Below, piece by piece: positions 34,704 to 46,189 of a stretch of DNA of 64,000 nt. This stretch comes from Sciurus carolinensis (Eukaryota > Chordata > Mammalia > Rodentia > Sciuridae), in contig NC_062232.1 of assembly GCF_902686445.1 (NCBI RefSeq), positions 14,429,105-14,493,104 of the forward strand, read 5' to 3'. The notes under the pieces were generated by a model. That model was given only the letters and a program-made list of their open reading frames with translations. It was not told where the DNA came from and made no database searches. The translations under genes and the position numbers were made by a program. The number at the start of each line of letters is the position of its first letter. Positions within the stretch are counted from its first letter, which is position 1.

Positions 34704-34840
34704 TTAGAAATATTTTTTCATTGTAGATGGACACAATACCGTTATTTTATTTATTTATTTTTAAGCGGTGCTGAGGATCAAACCCAGTGCCTCCCATGTA
34801 CTAGGCAACTGCTCTACCACTGAGCCACAACCTCAGCCCC
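34704..34840 (-). mobile_element. ID-derived SINE with a unique 3' tail, TSD
   Basis: Reverse complement: ID body ('gcggtgctgaggatcaaacccagtgcctcccatgtactaggcaactgctctaccactgagccacaacctcagcccc') preceded by 'cattgtagatggacacaataccgttattttatttattt', the reverse of the 3' tail also seen at 40140-40165. The TSD AGAGTGCTTTGATTTTT is at 34687-34703 and 34841-34857 and encloses body plus tail, so the tail is part of the element. Confidence 0.92.
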
Positions 34841-34857
34841 AGAGTGCTTTGATTTTT

Positions 34858-36192
34858 AATCATCACCTGCCTCACTTATACACCACTGCTACTGGATATT
34901 ATTTTTTCAACTTTTTATTATTGCTTTTGTACTCAATGTTGCAGATTACCTACATATTTACTACTTTATTTGTTCATTTTCTCTTCTTATATCTCCAATC
35001 TTCCATCTGAGATCATATCTTTGCTGTTCACAGTACATTTAGTATAAACCTGTTTATGGGGAACTCTGTTGATGCCAAATTCTCAACATTGGAAATTTAT
35101 CAATTTTGCCTGCAATCTTCTTGTTGGGGCAGGGAAGTAATTAGCCATCTTAAAATTCACCGAAAATCAGATGCAACCAAATCAGGATAAAGTGAGACCT
35201 TTATGAATATACTTCTAGGAACAAAGTTCCTGTTAGCAAAGTGAAGTGGAGGCTTGTCCAAGAACTCTTTGCTTTTTCCTCAACACAAGGCAGGCATCAG
35301 GTGGGGAGGAGACAAGACTATACCCCTCAAATCACTCCATGACAGGCCTGGAGCCTCATGTCGCTGAGAGCAAGATTGTCCTGTGCTAAATCAGGTGGCC
35401 CAGTCACTGGAGAGTGGGGAAGGATTGTCCATGACATAGGTGTGGTCAGACTCCATTGTGCTTCACCTGGAATGGAAGAACTGGAATTTGCCACCAAGCC
35501 CTATGGGGCTTCAGCATTGCATGACTTTGGTTTCTCTCATTCACCTGCTCAGGGGCCAGACTTCTAGGCAATTAGCTAATAAGAGCTAGTGAGTGAAGTC
35601 TAGAGATGAGATTCAGATTGTCATAATCTCCTAGATCTGGCCTCTTGCCTTGTCAATTTATGCTGTTGCTGCCACCTAGCTTTAACCAGCTATCATCCGA
35701 ACACACAGTCCTGTTGTCCTGAAAAAAGCTGATTATGGCAGCGAGAAGCAATAGAAGTATTGAGACCACAAAAGAATGTAAAAAATGTCCCCTTTTCCTA
35801 GTCTCTTCAGTCTGATTTGCCTCCATTTTTTAAAATCACATATAATAATTTCCACACCAAGATCAGATCACTAGCTGAGTTCTTAAAAGAAAAGTGGAGG
35901 GAAGGAAGGCCTACCCAGACCAATCCTGTTCTGAAATAATTTCTTTATCCATCTGAGGCTTCCATGTTCTTGATGAAAGCTATGAGTTTTGTTTCACCTC
36001 CCTAAAAGACTGTTTTGCAAATGGGGGTGAACCCACATCTTACCTGGGGTATGTGTTAAAATTATAGATTATGTAAATTTTAGTGTTCAAACTGAATTCT
36101 TATATCTGGGGCAGTCTTAGCCAATAAAAGTATCATGCAAGTCACATGTGTGATCTTAAATGTTCTACTCATCACATTAAAAACAAAGAAGA
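34858..36192. other. Unassigned sequence
   Basis: No family is recognised. 35100-35720 has a GC content above its surroundings and could be an old LTR, but I see neither paired ends nor a TSD. The plus frame 35358-35567 has no protein signature. Confidence 0.35.
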
Positions 36193-36292
36193 GGGCTGGG
36201 CATGTGATTCAGTGGTAGACTACTTGCCTAACACGCACTAGGCCCTATGTTCCATCCCTAGCAAACACAGAAGAAAGAGAGAAACAGATGAA
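36193..36292 (+). mobile_element. ID SINE monomer
   Basis: 'gggctgggcatgtgattcagtggtagactacttgcctaacacgcactaggccctatgttccatccctagc' with an A-rich tail. Confidence 0.83.
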
Positions 36293-36500
36293 AATAATTT
36301 TAATACTATATATTATTTAAATAAAATGCTTGTTTTTATTTTAATAATAGATTTTATTTCAATATATTAATTTTAATGAAATAGTTATTTATTTGAAATA
36401 AAGCAATATGTTTTGCTTACACATACCAAACACCATTTCAGTGTATGAGCAATAGAAAATTTTACTAATGAGGTGTCTTAAAATTCTCTCTGTATTTTAT

Positions 36501-36710
36501 TTTATTTACTTTGTGTTTCAGTTTATTTTTTTAGTACTAGGGATTGAACTCAGGAGTGCTTTACCACTGAGTCACATCCCCAGCCCTTTATTTTTTTACT
36601 TCAAGTCAGGGTCTCGCTAAGTTACTGAGCCTGGGGCTCAAACTTGTGATCTTCCTGCCTCAGCCTCCATAGTAGCTGGGATTACAGGTGTGTGCCACTG
36701 CACTGGGTTT
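36501..36710 (-). mobile_element. B1-ID dimeric SINE with TSD
   Basis: ID half 'agtactagggattgaactcaggagtgctttaccactgagtcacatccccagccc' and B1 half ending 'attacaggtgtgtgccactgcactggg', reverse complement. The TSD TCTCTGTATTTTAT is at 36487-36500 and 36711-36724. Confidence 0.92.
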
Positions 36711-37227
36711 TCTCTGTATTTTATACCTATGGCACCTCTCAGTTCTAACTAGCCCCATTTAAAGTGCTTATTAGGCCCATATGGCTAGTGGGTACTGTTC
36801 TGAACAGTACAGCTCTTGGGGGTGGCCTTAAAGATCTGTAGGGTTAAAAGCATCCCAGGTACTTCTTACCAAGTAAGTTTGGAAAATGCTGTTTTAGGAA
36901 GTGGTAGACATAAACAATGAGCTTTTGGGCCAATCTGATAACCTCATAGATACATATGTATCATTGGGATGGAAGGGGCCTTATAGGTCACAATTACTTT
37001 CTCAGATGAGAAAATGAAAGTAACTCATTTTCCAAGGTTATGTGGTCTGCTAGAACTAGAATTCAAGTGTCCAGATGTTCCATTTTATTATTTCCACTGC
37101 CTTTGTGTGTATTCTTCAGACAGTCTGAATTTTCGGGGGGAACCCACCAAATTTTTGTCTTTTCAATCTGGTGTACCTATCCCCTGTCTCAATCCACTCT
37201 TGATTTTGAGGAAATAAAACAGTAAAC

Positions 37228-37410
37228 ACAAAAAAACTACCACTTACTGAGTGCCTACTATGTTCCAGATACTACACAGTATGCTATATATGTTAGGTTT
37301 AAATCCTTACAATGAATCTATAAGTATAATGCCCATGTTCAAGTTCACAAACAGTTAAGTGTCAGGGAGGGGGTTTGAGCCAGGTCTGGTTCCTAGGCCA
37401 TGTCCTTCTC
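37228..37410 (-). repeat. MIR SINE, antisense
   Basis: 'ccacttactgagtgcctactatgttccagatactacacagtatgctatatatg' followed by 'gtcagggagggggtttgagccaggtctggttcc' matches the reverse complement of MIR. A weaker MIR-like stretch lies at 36930-37080. 37411-38289 is unassigned. Confidence 0.75.
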
Positions 37411-38289
37411 AGACTGCAATTCATATAGACAGAATGTTCTGCTGAGGCAAGAGCTAGACATTCTGAGACTGTACCAGAGGTGGCATAAAGCTCTTCTACT
37501 GTTGTGTGAGCCTGTCATGCTGCCATAGCCCTTCCTGGTACTTGGGAGTATTTCTCCACTACAGCCCACCTCTTCAGAAGGGCTGCCAATCCCCCTCAGC
37601 CCACTTCTGTGGAAAATGGTCTTTTGGTTCTCCCAGCTATCATAAAAAGAATGGAAAAAGTTGTCCTGCCTGTCACCTCTACCCTGGCCACATCATTCTT
37701 CACTCCAGAGTCTGAAGCTCTGGTGGTAGGATTCCCAGTTTCTTAGTTCAAACTGTACCTGGAGAAGAGTCCTCACACACAGATCTGCCATTAACTGAAT
37801 TTTCAAAGTACATCAGCTGGAGGAACATGGTGAGGTTGCCACAGCTTTGTATTTGCAAATATCTAGGAGACCTTTCAAGTGTTTGGGGTTGGTATATTCT
37901 AGACCCTAGTCATTAGTTTGAAATTGAACCAGTATTTTCGGGAAAATGAAACTGTTGTGTTCTGATTCATTTACACAACTCAGAAAAATGTGTATGTGTT
38001 GGGAGGGGTGCTGGTAAAAGTCTTAAAATGGGTATATGTGTTCAGAATAAGCAAGAAACTTAGAGCAAATATAGGTTTTTTTCCCCTTTACTTAGACCCC
38101 AATGTAGCACAGCACAAAGGGGTAAAATCAAGTTAAAATCTGCAGTGATCATGGAAGTTAGCTTTGGACGGGTAAGGAAGTCAAGAAAAGGGTGCAAAGG
38201 GGTGAGTAGCAAAAGTGGTGGCACCTCAGACCTCTGCCTTTAGGACTGGGTGAATGGACTGACAACAGGGACAGACTCCAGGACAGAAC

Positions 38290-38600
38290 ACCAGTGACAG
38301 CCTCATCCAGGAGTTTGTTAGACATGCAAATTCTTAGGCCTTACCCAAGACTTGGGGTTGGGTGATCTTTGGTGCAACCAGCCCTGCAGGTGATTCTGAT
38401 ACATGATTTCAAACAGGAGTTTTCAACTCATAGTACATTAGGCTTGCACCATGGGGCCTTTTGGGGAAAAAAACAAAAACAAAACAGTACCTGGCCCCAT
38501 CTCTGAGACATTCTTATTTAATTGGTCAGGAGTGGGGTTTAGGCATGTGTACCTTCAAAAGGTTCCCCAGGTGATCTCGATGTGCAGCCAAGGCACTGGT
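38290..38600 (+). mobile_element. MER5-group MITE remnants (two adjoining)
   Basis: 38295-38400 contains 'gttagacatgcaaattcttaggcc' and 'caggtgattctgatac'. 38415-38600 contains 'gagttttcaactcatagtacattaggc', 'tggccccatctctgagacattcttatttaattgg' and 'aaggttccccaggtgatctcgatgtgcagcc'. Both are hAT-Charlie-derived and non-autonomous. Confidence 0.65.
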
Positions 38601-39084
38601 TCCATCAAGAGTGTGAGCACAGGTCTGCTTTCTCTGTGACCTCAGCCACTTCACATATCTGTGCCTCTGATCTTTCTTCTCTCAAGAAGCATTGGGAAGC
38701 CTGATCTTGGGGCATCTTTCAGCTCTAATGAGCTTGGGGACACCAGCTGGAGGTGACCCTAGTGCTTCCTCCTAAATCTCTGGTTAGTGCTGGTAACTGA
38801 GGAGCTACACCCCAAAGGGACCTGGTCTGAAGCAATCCCCTACTCAGCATCTGGGAATGAAAGGGCTGACAGTCTGGCTGCTGAGAACTGACATCTCCAA
38901 TGAATCGATATGACCTGTTGAGCTTGCAGAGATGACCATCTGGAAAGCCCCTGTCTGTTATCATCCCGAACGATAAATTAGTGGGAAGAATTTCTCCTTA
39001 TTTTCATAAAGCTGCTGACAGGCCACTTAGGAAAGGTTTTCCAAAAATGTCTTATTATTGCTGGGGAAAGCTTTTCCTTATCAT

Positions 39085-39238
39085 TCAGAATGTGGTCCAT
39101 GGATGGGCGGCATCAGCATTGCCTGGAGCTTGCTAGAAATGCAGAATTTTGGGGCTCCACACTGGCTCTGTACGTCAACATCTGTATTTCCTCAGGATCC
39201 TTGTGATTCATGTGTCTGTTAAAAGTTTGAAGACTTCT
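39085..39238 (+). mobile_element. MER5A-like MITE
   Basis: 'aatgtggtccatggatgggcggcatcagcattgcctggagcttgctagaaatgcagaattttggggctcc' and the matching end 'gttaaaagtttgaagac' define a compact MER5A-type element. 38601-39084 is unassigned. Confidence 0.75.
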
Positions 39239-39244
39239 TGGATT

Positions 39245-39600
39245 GGAATGTAGTTTTTCCAAAATTCACATATTGAAACCCTAACCCCCATACACACTGT
39301 ATTTAAACACAGGGCCTTTCAGAAGACAATTAAGGTTAAATGCAGTCCTGTGGGTGGGCTAATCCAATATGACTGGGATTCTTCGCATAAGAGGGATGCA
39401 GGTGCACAGAGAAAAGTTTGAGAACAGGGAGAAGACAGATGGCCATCTGCAAGCCAAGGAGAGAAGCAGTAAGAGAAACCAGCCCTGTGAACATCTTGAT
39501 CTTGACTTCTAGATTTCAGAACTGTAAGAAAATGTTTCCATTGTTTAATCCACCCAGTCTATAGTATGTGATGGCAGCTCTTGCAAACTTGTACAGAGTC
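39245..39600 (+). mobile_element. Ancient MaLR (MLT1-like) LTR
   Basis: 'ttaaggttaaatgcagtcctgtgggtgggctaatccaatatgactgggattcttcgcataag', 'ggccatctgcaagccaaggagagaagc', 'catcttgatcttgacttctagatttcagaactgtaag' and 'tgtttaatccacccagtctatagtat' are the successive landmarks of MLT1-type LTRs. It is much older than the LTR at 17118. 39601-40002 is unassigned. Confidence 0.8.
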
Positions 39601-40039
39601 TCTGCTAGAATCTAAACTCTCTTTGAGAGGAAGTGATTTTAGGGTGTTCTGTTCATCTTTTTAAAGAAATGGTATGAAATGCTGAGGCATATCCTTTTTT
39701 TCCAAATAAAGCCTTCAAGAACTCTGGAAAACTGCATACAATTTCTAGTACTTGTTTTCTGTATGCTAACCTCTGCCACACATTTTGCTGTGTGATTAGC
39801 ATTGTTTTTATCTTAAAAAAGACTCCGCAGTCTCAAAAATGATTTTTACAAATAGGGTTAGTGCCTTCCTGAGAGGAATTAGAACTGTTTGTTCACCAAA
39901 TGCCAGATTATCTGGAATTACACAGAAGTACAAAACACAGCACATAAAAGCAACAGAGATTAACGCAGCTGGCACCCACTCAGCTTAAATGTGCTCTTTA
40001 AAAGGTAGGTTAGCCCCCCCATCCCCCACACCACACCCC

Positions 40040-40177
40040 ACCCCACCCCGGCTGAAGTTGTAGCTCAGTGGTAGATCGCTTGCCTGGCATGTGTGAGGCA
40101 CTGGGTTCGATTCTCAGCACTGCATATAAATAGATAAAATAAAGGTCCATCAACAACTAAAACACACACACACCCAG
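40040..40177 (+). mobile_element. ID-derived SINE with a unique 3' tail, TSD
   Basis: ID body 'ggctgaagttgtagctcagtggtagatcgcttgcctggcatgtgtgaggcactgggttcgattctcagcac' followed by the tail 'atagataaaataaaggtccatcaacaactaaaacacacac'. The TSD AGGTAGGTTAGCCCCC is at about 40003-40018 and 40178-40193. A C-rich (ACCCC)n run precedes the body. Confidence 0.88.
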
Positions 40178-40194
40178 AGGTAGGTTAGCCCCCA

Positions 40195-40520
40195 CCAACC
40201 CAGGAGTATATCCCATTCATACAACAGAATAGCCTGCAGCTGTGGAAAAAAAAGAGCCTGCTCTATATGTCTTAAATGGAGCACCCTGTTAGACATAAGA
40301 AGAGGAAAAGATGCCCTTTGTGTAAAAAGGAGAGATATATGAACTTATGTATCCTTGAGTATGCATAGAATATTCTGGAAGGATAAATGAGAATGGTTAC
40401 TTCTGAGGATAGAACATAGTTTAAGAAGGAAGAATTACTTTTCATCATATATCCTTGTGACCTGTTTGCATATGTTACTTTGGATATGCTTATGTTTTTA
40501 ATCTAATTGGGGTTAGGTTA
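40195..40520 (+). mobile_element. Old L1 3' end
   Basis: 'cccattcatacaacagaatagcctgcagctgtgg', 'tgtgtaaaaaggagagatatatgaac', 'agaatattctggaaggataaatgagaatggttacttctgaggatag' is the decayed L1 ORF2 end and 3' UTR in sense. Confidence 0.6.
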
Positions 40521-40838
40521 TATGAAAATAATAATAGTAATACTTATGTGAAAAATAATGATAAAAACTTGAAAGATTAGTCCAGAACTTGGGGCAAAAC
40601 AGTGCCTAGTTTCCCTCTGAAACAAAAGGAAAAAAGACTCTTGTACTCCAGCTCATTCTCTGTGGCACCTTCCTTGCCTGATGACACCCAGCCCACAAAG
40701 CCATAATTAGTTGCCACAATAACACCTGGTTCTACATCTTGTGAGAAGCTTTTTCTCCTTTCCATTCAATTACTTCGACCAATATTTTTTTAAATGTCCA
40801 TAGGAATTAAGAGCACCATGATTAGAATCATTAAAAAA

Positions 40839-40956
40839 TCGAGTGCATGCCTGTAATCCCAGCAATTTAAAAAGCTGAGACAGGAGGATAGCAAGTTTGA
40901 GGATTACTTTGGCAACTTAGTGAGACCCTACCTGGGATCAAAAAAAAAAAGAAGAA
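40839..40956 (+). mobile_element. B1 SINE monomer
   Basis: 'gcatgcctgtaatcccagcaatttaaaaagctgagacaggaggatagcaagtttgagg...acttagtgagaccctacctgggatc' plus an A tail. There is no ID half. Confidence 0.8.
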
Positions 40957-41267
40957 AATTTAAAGTTAACCCCTCATCCACCCAATAGCTCTTCCCTGAC
41001 CCCTAGACTGAGAAATGATTAAATTCTGTTCCTGTTTTCCCTCTCCATGAAATCAGCATGTTTAAGCATTTTGTTTTCCAGAGAGTTGTAACAAACCCTA
41101 ATGAGGTGATGAGGTTCACAGGGCAGACTCTAGCTGAGGGAAGGCCCATACCTATACATAACATAGGGCCCTAATCTTGGAAATAAGCATCCATTAAAAA
41201 ACCCTCCAAAGCACCTGAAATAGCAGTTGTCACCAAGTTCTATGTCAACACTCTGGAGTTTGTTTAA

Positions 41268-41450
41268 GTCAGTGGTCTTCAAACTTAAGCTTGCATCAGA
41301 ATCCCCCTGAGGACTTGTAAAAACACAGATGGCTGGCCCCACCTTCAGAATTTCCAATTCAGTAAGTCTGGGGCAGTGCCTAAGAATCTTCATTAATACC
41401 AAGTTCTCAGATAAGGCTGCTGGTCTTGGTCTGGGGTCACACTTAAAGAG
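41268..41450 (-). mobile_element. MER5A-like MITE, antisense
   Basis: 'cagtggtcttcaaacttaagcttgcatcagaatccccctgaggacttgtaaaaacacag' and 'tttccaattcagtaagtctggggcagtgcctaagaatc' match MER5A in reverse complement. The minus frame 41130-41402 lies over this repeat and is not a gene. Confidence 0.75.
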
Positions 41451-41999
41451 TCCAAGAATTCCAAGGAATTAGCCTCAGGCACTGACCTTCTCTAAAAATT
41501 TACTCTTTCAAATGTATACACTCTTAAAATCATTATAAAAATTGAGCATATTGGAGGAAATTTGCTTTAAAAATGAAAAGCCAGGAAACAACTATATCAG
41601 ACACAATGCCAACATCCAGACCCAGCCATACAACATTTTATTGGTTCTGTAATTCCTAATAAACCTAATTATCCAAGTCCCTAGGGTACTGCAGATTAGA
41701 AGCTGCTATCTAGAATGTCATGGGAGTTAAGGGGGAAATTAAAAACGTGCCCTAAATGGCCTTGCTAAATGGCAGCTGAGTGTAAATGCAAGGAGAGGAA
41801 ACTGTGAGCAAACACTGAACTATTTTACCATGTGACAAAATTGAGCCTGTTCTTTACCTAGACCTCATCATGCACAGGGCATTATGGGACCTCTAAAGAG
41901 GGAATCCACCTCAGCAAATGGGCATGGCAGAGAAGATTGAGTACTTTCAGAAAGAAGGGATCTGAACCTCTAATGCATTCTAGACGAGAGTTGGCACTG

Positions 42000-42480
42000 A
42001 AATGGCAAAGAGAAGGGGAAAAGGTATTCCAAGTTCAGGGATCAGCAGGAACAAAGGCCCAGAGGCTGCTGCAGGTCCATACACAGAGCTATACTTCCAT
42101 CAGAGCATCAACAGAGAGGTAAGGAAGATCAGAGATGTAAGACACAGTTGGAGGCTGTGTCAAAGAGGGCTTCTTGGGCTCTCTTCCCGAGCTTGGACTT
42201 TATCCAGCAAATGATGGGAAGTCATTGAATGAATTTTAAACAATATGACACATTTTAAACAGACCATTGTGAGTGTGAGGAGGGATAGTGTGGCTTTTCT
42301 GGCAGTCCAGGACAAAGTGATGGTGAGCTCTGGCGATGGGGGTGGTAGTAGGGATAGAAGCAATGAGGAGGAGAATTCAGGAAATATTCAGGAGACAAAA
42401 TCTGCAAGACTTGAGAACTGACTGAGGTAGGCAGGTGAGAAGAAGATGGAGCCTTGTATGCTGGCTGTCTTAGAGGCTAT
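42000..42480 (+). repeat. Ancient mammalian repeat, family not named
   Basis: 'aggtattccaagttcagggatcagcaggaacaaaggcccagaggctgctgcag', 'tggactttatccagcaaatgatgggaagtcattgaatgaattttaaacaatatgacac' and 'ttggaggctgtg' appear in the order of a common old interspersed repeat. 41451-41999 is unassigned. Confidence 0.4.
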
Positions 42481-42541
42481 GTTGTTGATGGCACCTTCAC
42501 CTGAGGGAGAAGAGAATGGAAGCCAAAGCTTGTTTAGAGGG

Positions 42542-42920
42542 TACATTAGCTTTTCTTTGCTGTGACAAACTGCCTGAGAAGCACAACTTAAAGGAGGAAA
42601 GATTTATTTGGGCATGTGGTTTCAAAAGTCTCAGACTATGGTTGACTGACTCCATTGCTCTGGGCTTGAGATGAGGCAGAACATCATGGAGAAAAGGCAT
42701 GGTGGAGGAAAGCTGCTCACCTCGTGGTAGCCAGAAAGCAGAGAGGGAGGAGGGGGCTGTGGACAAGCTATAGTCCCCAAAGGTATGCCTCCAAGGATCC
42801 AATCCTTCAACAAGGTCCTACCTCCTACAGCTTCCACCACCTTCCAAAAATGCCACTAGCTGAGGACCAAGCCTTCAACACATGAGCCTTTAGGGAACGT
42901 TCCAGATTTAAACTATAACA
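42542..42920 (-). mobile_element. MaLR-like solo LTR, antisense, TSD
   Basis: On the minus strand it begins TGTTATAGTTTAAATCTGGAA and includes 'gctcatgtgttgaaggcttggtcctcagctagtggc'. The 5-base TSD GAGGG is at 42537-42541 and 42921-42925. The far terminus (TGTA before the TSD, minus sense) has lost the usual CA. No internal region. 42926-43792 is unassigned apart from an A/G-rich run at 43579-43618. Confidence 0.78.
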
Positions 42921-43792
42921 GAGGGGAAGATGCATTCAAGGTGAGTCATGATAAACTGGAGGTTTATCATTCTACTGGATAAAATGATTTTCCATATTCT
43001 CTATTGGGATATCTTCTCAGCCAATATATATCACACTTCAGGATGATTTCATTTTTTACAAAACAAAGTTAAAATGAAAGATTTGGGCACTCAAAGGAAC
43101 TACAAATTTCAAATTCCACAAAAACTTCAAACTTCAAATTTCCACAAAATCATGGGATGTGAATTTCCTCAATGAGAAATTGCTGTGATGTGAATATGCC
43201 TTTGCATGGAGTGAATTACATTAGTCAGGAGCTTGTCCATCAGGAGTTTATAAGAGTCTTTGGGGACTGGGATCTTGTTTATTTTATGCATTTGAATTAC
43301 TACAAAAGTGTTTTGGAAAAGTTTTGGCCTTAAGCTCAGCTTTTCAGTGACTTGCCCAGGGCAGAGGTGAATGTAATCATCTTCTTAGAACACAAGTGGA
43401 TTTCCTAGAAAAACAGCGGCAGGGAACACCATGACCAGTATTGCCTCATGCTCTTGGGACCATCTATTCACCACCCAGGTCACTTGAGAGAAGAAACCAA
43501 AATCCATGTCCAGAAAGTGAAGAGGGATAGAAGGGTAAAATTACCAGTGCCTTGAACTGCTGGTTGCTGGTCAGATCACTTAAAAAAAAAAAAAAGAAAA
43601 GAAAAGAAAGAAAGAAAATGGGGCTTACAAAGTTATAGTTGCAATATTATGGGATATGGAGGGTCTAAAAGAGCATGTAAGCATCCTTGTTCTTGTTACA
43701 TTTGACAACCTTCAGTGAGGTTTTGAAGAGCCAATCTACCTGTTAAAGGATTTCCTTAAAGTGAGCCTTGTCCCTTTAAAATGGGAGGGGAT

Positions 43793-43960
43793 TGTATGTA
43801 CATTGGAATCATTTGGGGAGCTATAGAAAGGTCTAGTCCCTGGACCTAATCCCTGGAGAGGCTGATGCTATTGATCTGGGTGTAGCCTGGGCATCAAGAT
43901 TTTTTAAATCTCCTCTGGTGCTTTTAATGTACAGCCAGGATAGAGAAGCAATGCCTTCAG
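43793..43960 (+). mobile_element. MER5-group MITE remnant
   Basis: 'gtatgtacattggaatcatttggggagctatagaaagg...gtagcctgggcatcaagattttttaaatctcctctggtgcttttaatgtacagccaggatagag' has the paired ends of this MITE group. Confidence 0.7.
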
Positions 43961-44311
43961 GTCATGCTGCTGACACTTACACATTTGTTTCACAGTAGAA
44001 AAAAGAGTTTAAATGTCCATTTGGCAGAATGTACCTAACTGAATTTTCAAGTTGTAAAAATATTCAAGTTAGAACAAAAGAAGGAAAAAAAAGACAAAGC
44101 TCCCATTTTTGCTCAAAGATTCACAGCTGTGCTGAGCCCATTAGATGATGACAGCTAGGCCACTGGCTACCAGCAAGAATGTCAAGTTTGCAGAATGTAT
44201 ACCAAGTACTGAGCACATGTAAATTTCAGTGCTTTCTCTCATTAATGGAGCTGAAATGAATTAAGTTTCAAAAAGTAAGATTCCATATAGTCGTCACCAG
44301 CACAGATTGGG

Positions 44312-44510
44312 AATTTACTGTGCTTGGCACTATTCCAAATGCTTTACATTTGATAATTTCTGTATTCCCCACATAATCCCATTTCACGGATGAGGAAGTA
44401 GAGGCACAGAGAGATCAGAAAGTTGTCCAAGGTCAAACTAGGAAGAACTGAGATTTGAAGTCAGAATCCTAGAACCTGCACTTTTAACCCACCACACTGT
44501 ACCTTTACCT
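44312..44510 (-). repeat. MIR SINE, antisense
   Basis: 'tttactgtgcttggcactattccaaatgctttacatttg', 'cccatttcacggatgaggaagtagaggcacagagagatcagaaagttgtccaaggtcaaac' and 'gatttgaagtcagaatcc' follow MIR in reverse complement over almost its full length. Confidence 0.88.
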
Positions 44511-44715
44511 TTACAGCAGAGACTCTAAAGGAGAAGTGGGAGGGAGAAGGTAATTTGATGCCTGCATCTTGAGACTTAAGCAGGCACCCTGTGGGCACAG
44601 CTGGAGTCACAGGGATAAGCCAGACCTCTGCCTCCAGGAGCTAATAGGCTTGTAAGAAGGAATGAGGCAAAGCCACAAAGAACACCAGCAAGAATTAGAA
44701 TAGGATAAGTGCCAA

Positions 44716-44823
44716 GGGCTTGGGGTGTGGCTCAGTGGTAGAACCCTTCGTAGCATGTGTGAGGCCCTGGCTTTAAGCCCAGCATCACGCCCCCTCCCTA
44801 AAAAAAAAAAAAATAAAAAAAAA
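44716..44823 (+). mobile_element. ID SINE monomer
   Basis: 'ggcttggggtgtggctcagtggtagaacccttcgtagcatgtgtgaggccctggctttaagcccagcatc' and an A tail. 44824-45456 has no recognised element. Confidence 0.83.
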
Positions 44824-45460
44824 CTGAAAGAAAGAAAAATGCTGTAAGAGAAGCACAGGTGGAGGGAGCCTGGGGCCTAGTTTATGGGGCACAGCTGAAT
44901 CACTGGGTGGGGCCCTCTCCCCTCACTACAAGACACCCAGCTGCTCTCATACACACAGTGAGCTGAGCTCTGGAGGGGCTCCCAGGTGGGAAAAACAGTC
45001 AACCCCCATCTCCCAGCTCTGAATTTCCCCCTCCTTTGCAGTTTTGTCATGTTAATACCTGTTGCTGCCCCTCCTCCAGCCCCTTGTGTACCCTTACCTC
45101 TTTCTCCCTTTAGAATTCCAGTCAAACATGGAGAAAAACCTCCTCTTCCTTTGCGGCTTTTGGCAAGTTGGGGCATGCTGTCACTTTCAAGAACTCTGAT
45201 AAGGAAGAATAAAGGGAAGATAGTATGTTTAAATTATATTATGTGAGTATGGCGACAGTCAAATTTCCAAGTACCAGTTTTCTGATCCCATATCCGAATA
45301 GAAGAAACTATATGGGCCACAAAAATTTCTTTATTCTAATAACTTACTCTGGACCAAAGGGCTAGCATAGTCTTGTATGTGCCATCTCTAAGCTTCTCTC
45401 CCTTATGACTTCCCTATTTGAGGTGCAATAGCAATTATTAACTCACATCCTCTGTCCTTC

Positions 45461-46002
45461 TGAAGCCAGAATTGGGGACAGGCAGTTAATGTAGAAATAG
45501 GAAATCGGGTCAGATCAAGAAAATGGAGGCCATAAAGTCATCTGCCTCTGGAAGTTGGAGACTGCCATGGGAGAATGGAATGTCAAGGACCTGCAGAACC
45601 CATTGATAACCAAATTTACCTGCCCTTGTCAGAGACTACAGGCAGGAAGGTGCTGATTAATGCCCCCTGGGCCCTTGCCTGTCTGAATCACCTTGACCCT
45701 CCCCCTGCCCCATCCGCTTTTCACTTTTTACATCTCACCTGCAAAACCAGGCCTAATCCGGTAGGCAGGAAGGGAAGAGATAAGGGGGAAAGAATGGGAG
45801 AATAAAACCCATAAAAAGGACGAGATTTGCTCATCCCATGGATTCCGCCTTTGGGTCCCCTTCTTCCACCGGGAGAAGTCTGCTTTTACTTTTCTTTAAT
45901 AAACCTGCATTTTCCACTCTACATTTGCCTCGGCGTGCTTCTCCGGCGTTATACTTCAACACCTGAGGAAGCAGGACTCGTCACCGGTAAAGAGCGGTAT
46001 CA
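45461..46002 (+). mobile_element. Solo LTR of the same ERV family as the provirus
   Basis: 542 bases, starting TGAAGCCAGAATTGGGG and ending AGCGGTATCA. It aligns over its whole length with the provirus LTRs but carries roughly two dozen substitutions and an extra 8 or so bases near 45740, so it belongs to an older insertion. A TATA-like CATAAAAAG lies at 45810-45818 and the AATAAA poly(A) signal at 45898-45903. The 4-base TSD CTTC is at 45457-45460 and 46003-46006. The matching TSD shows that it is a genuine separate insertion that lost its interior by LTR-LTR recombination. The plus frames at 45575-46042 are LTR shadows. Confidence 0.95.
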
Positions 46003-46007
46003 CTTCT

Positions 46008-46024
46008 ACCTACCTACCTACCTA
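46008..46024 (+). repeat. (CTAC)n simple repeat
   Basis: Four CTAC units directly beyond the TSD of the solo LTR. Confidence 0.7.
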
Positions 46025-46189
46025 CCCATTCATCCAACATAAATTTATTTGTGACAGTCACTGTGGTAAAAATTATATGGTCAATATCTTTCTGTGCCCC
46101 TCACCACCAGGAACAAGTCTGGTTCCACCTCAATGTGTTAGCGCGTCAATGATTATTCTCAATTCTTCACTCCTTTTTCTGCCGATGAC

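Noticed and set aside
35100..35720. An LTR in this GC-richer interval
   Set aside because: No TG...CA ends, no TSD and no recognised block could be shown.
45575..46042. Plus-strand open frames near the solo LTR, and their counterparts at 47059-47496 and 55218-55602
   Set aside because: The same peptides recur in all three LTR copies. They are non-coding LTR sequence that happens to be open.
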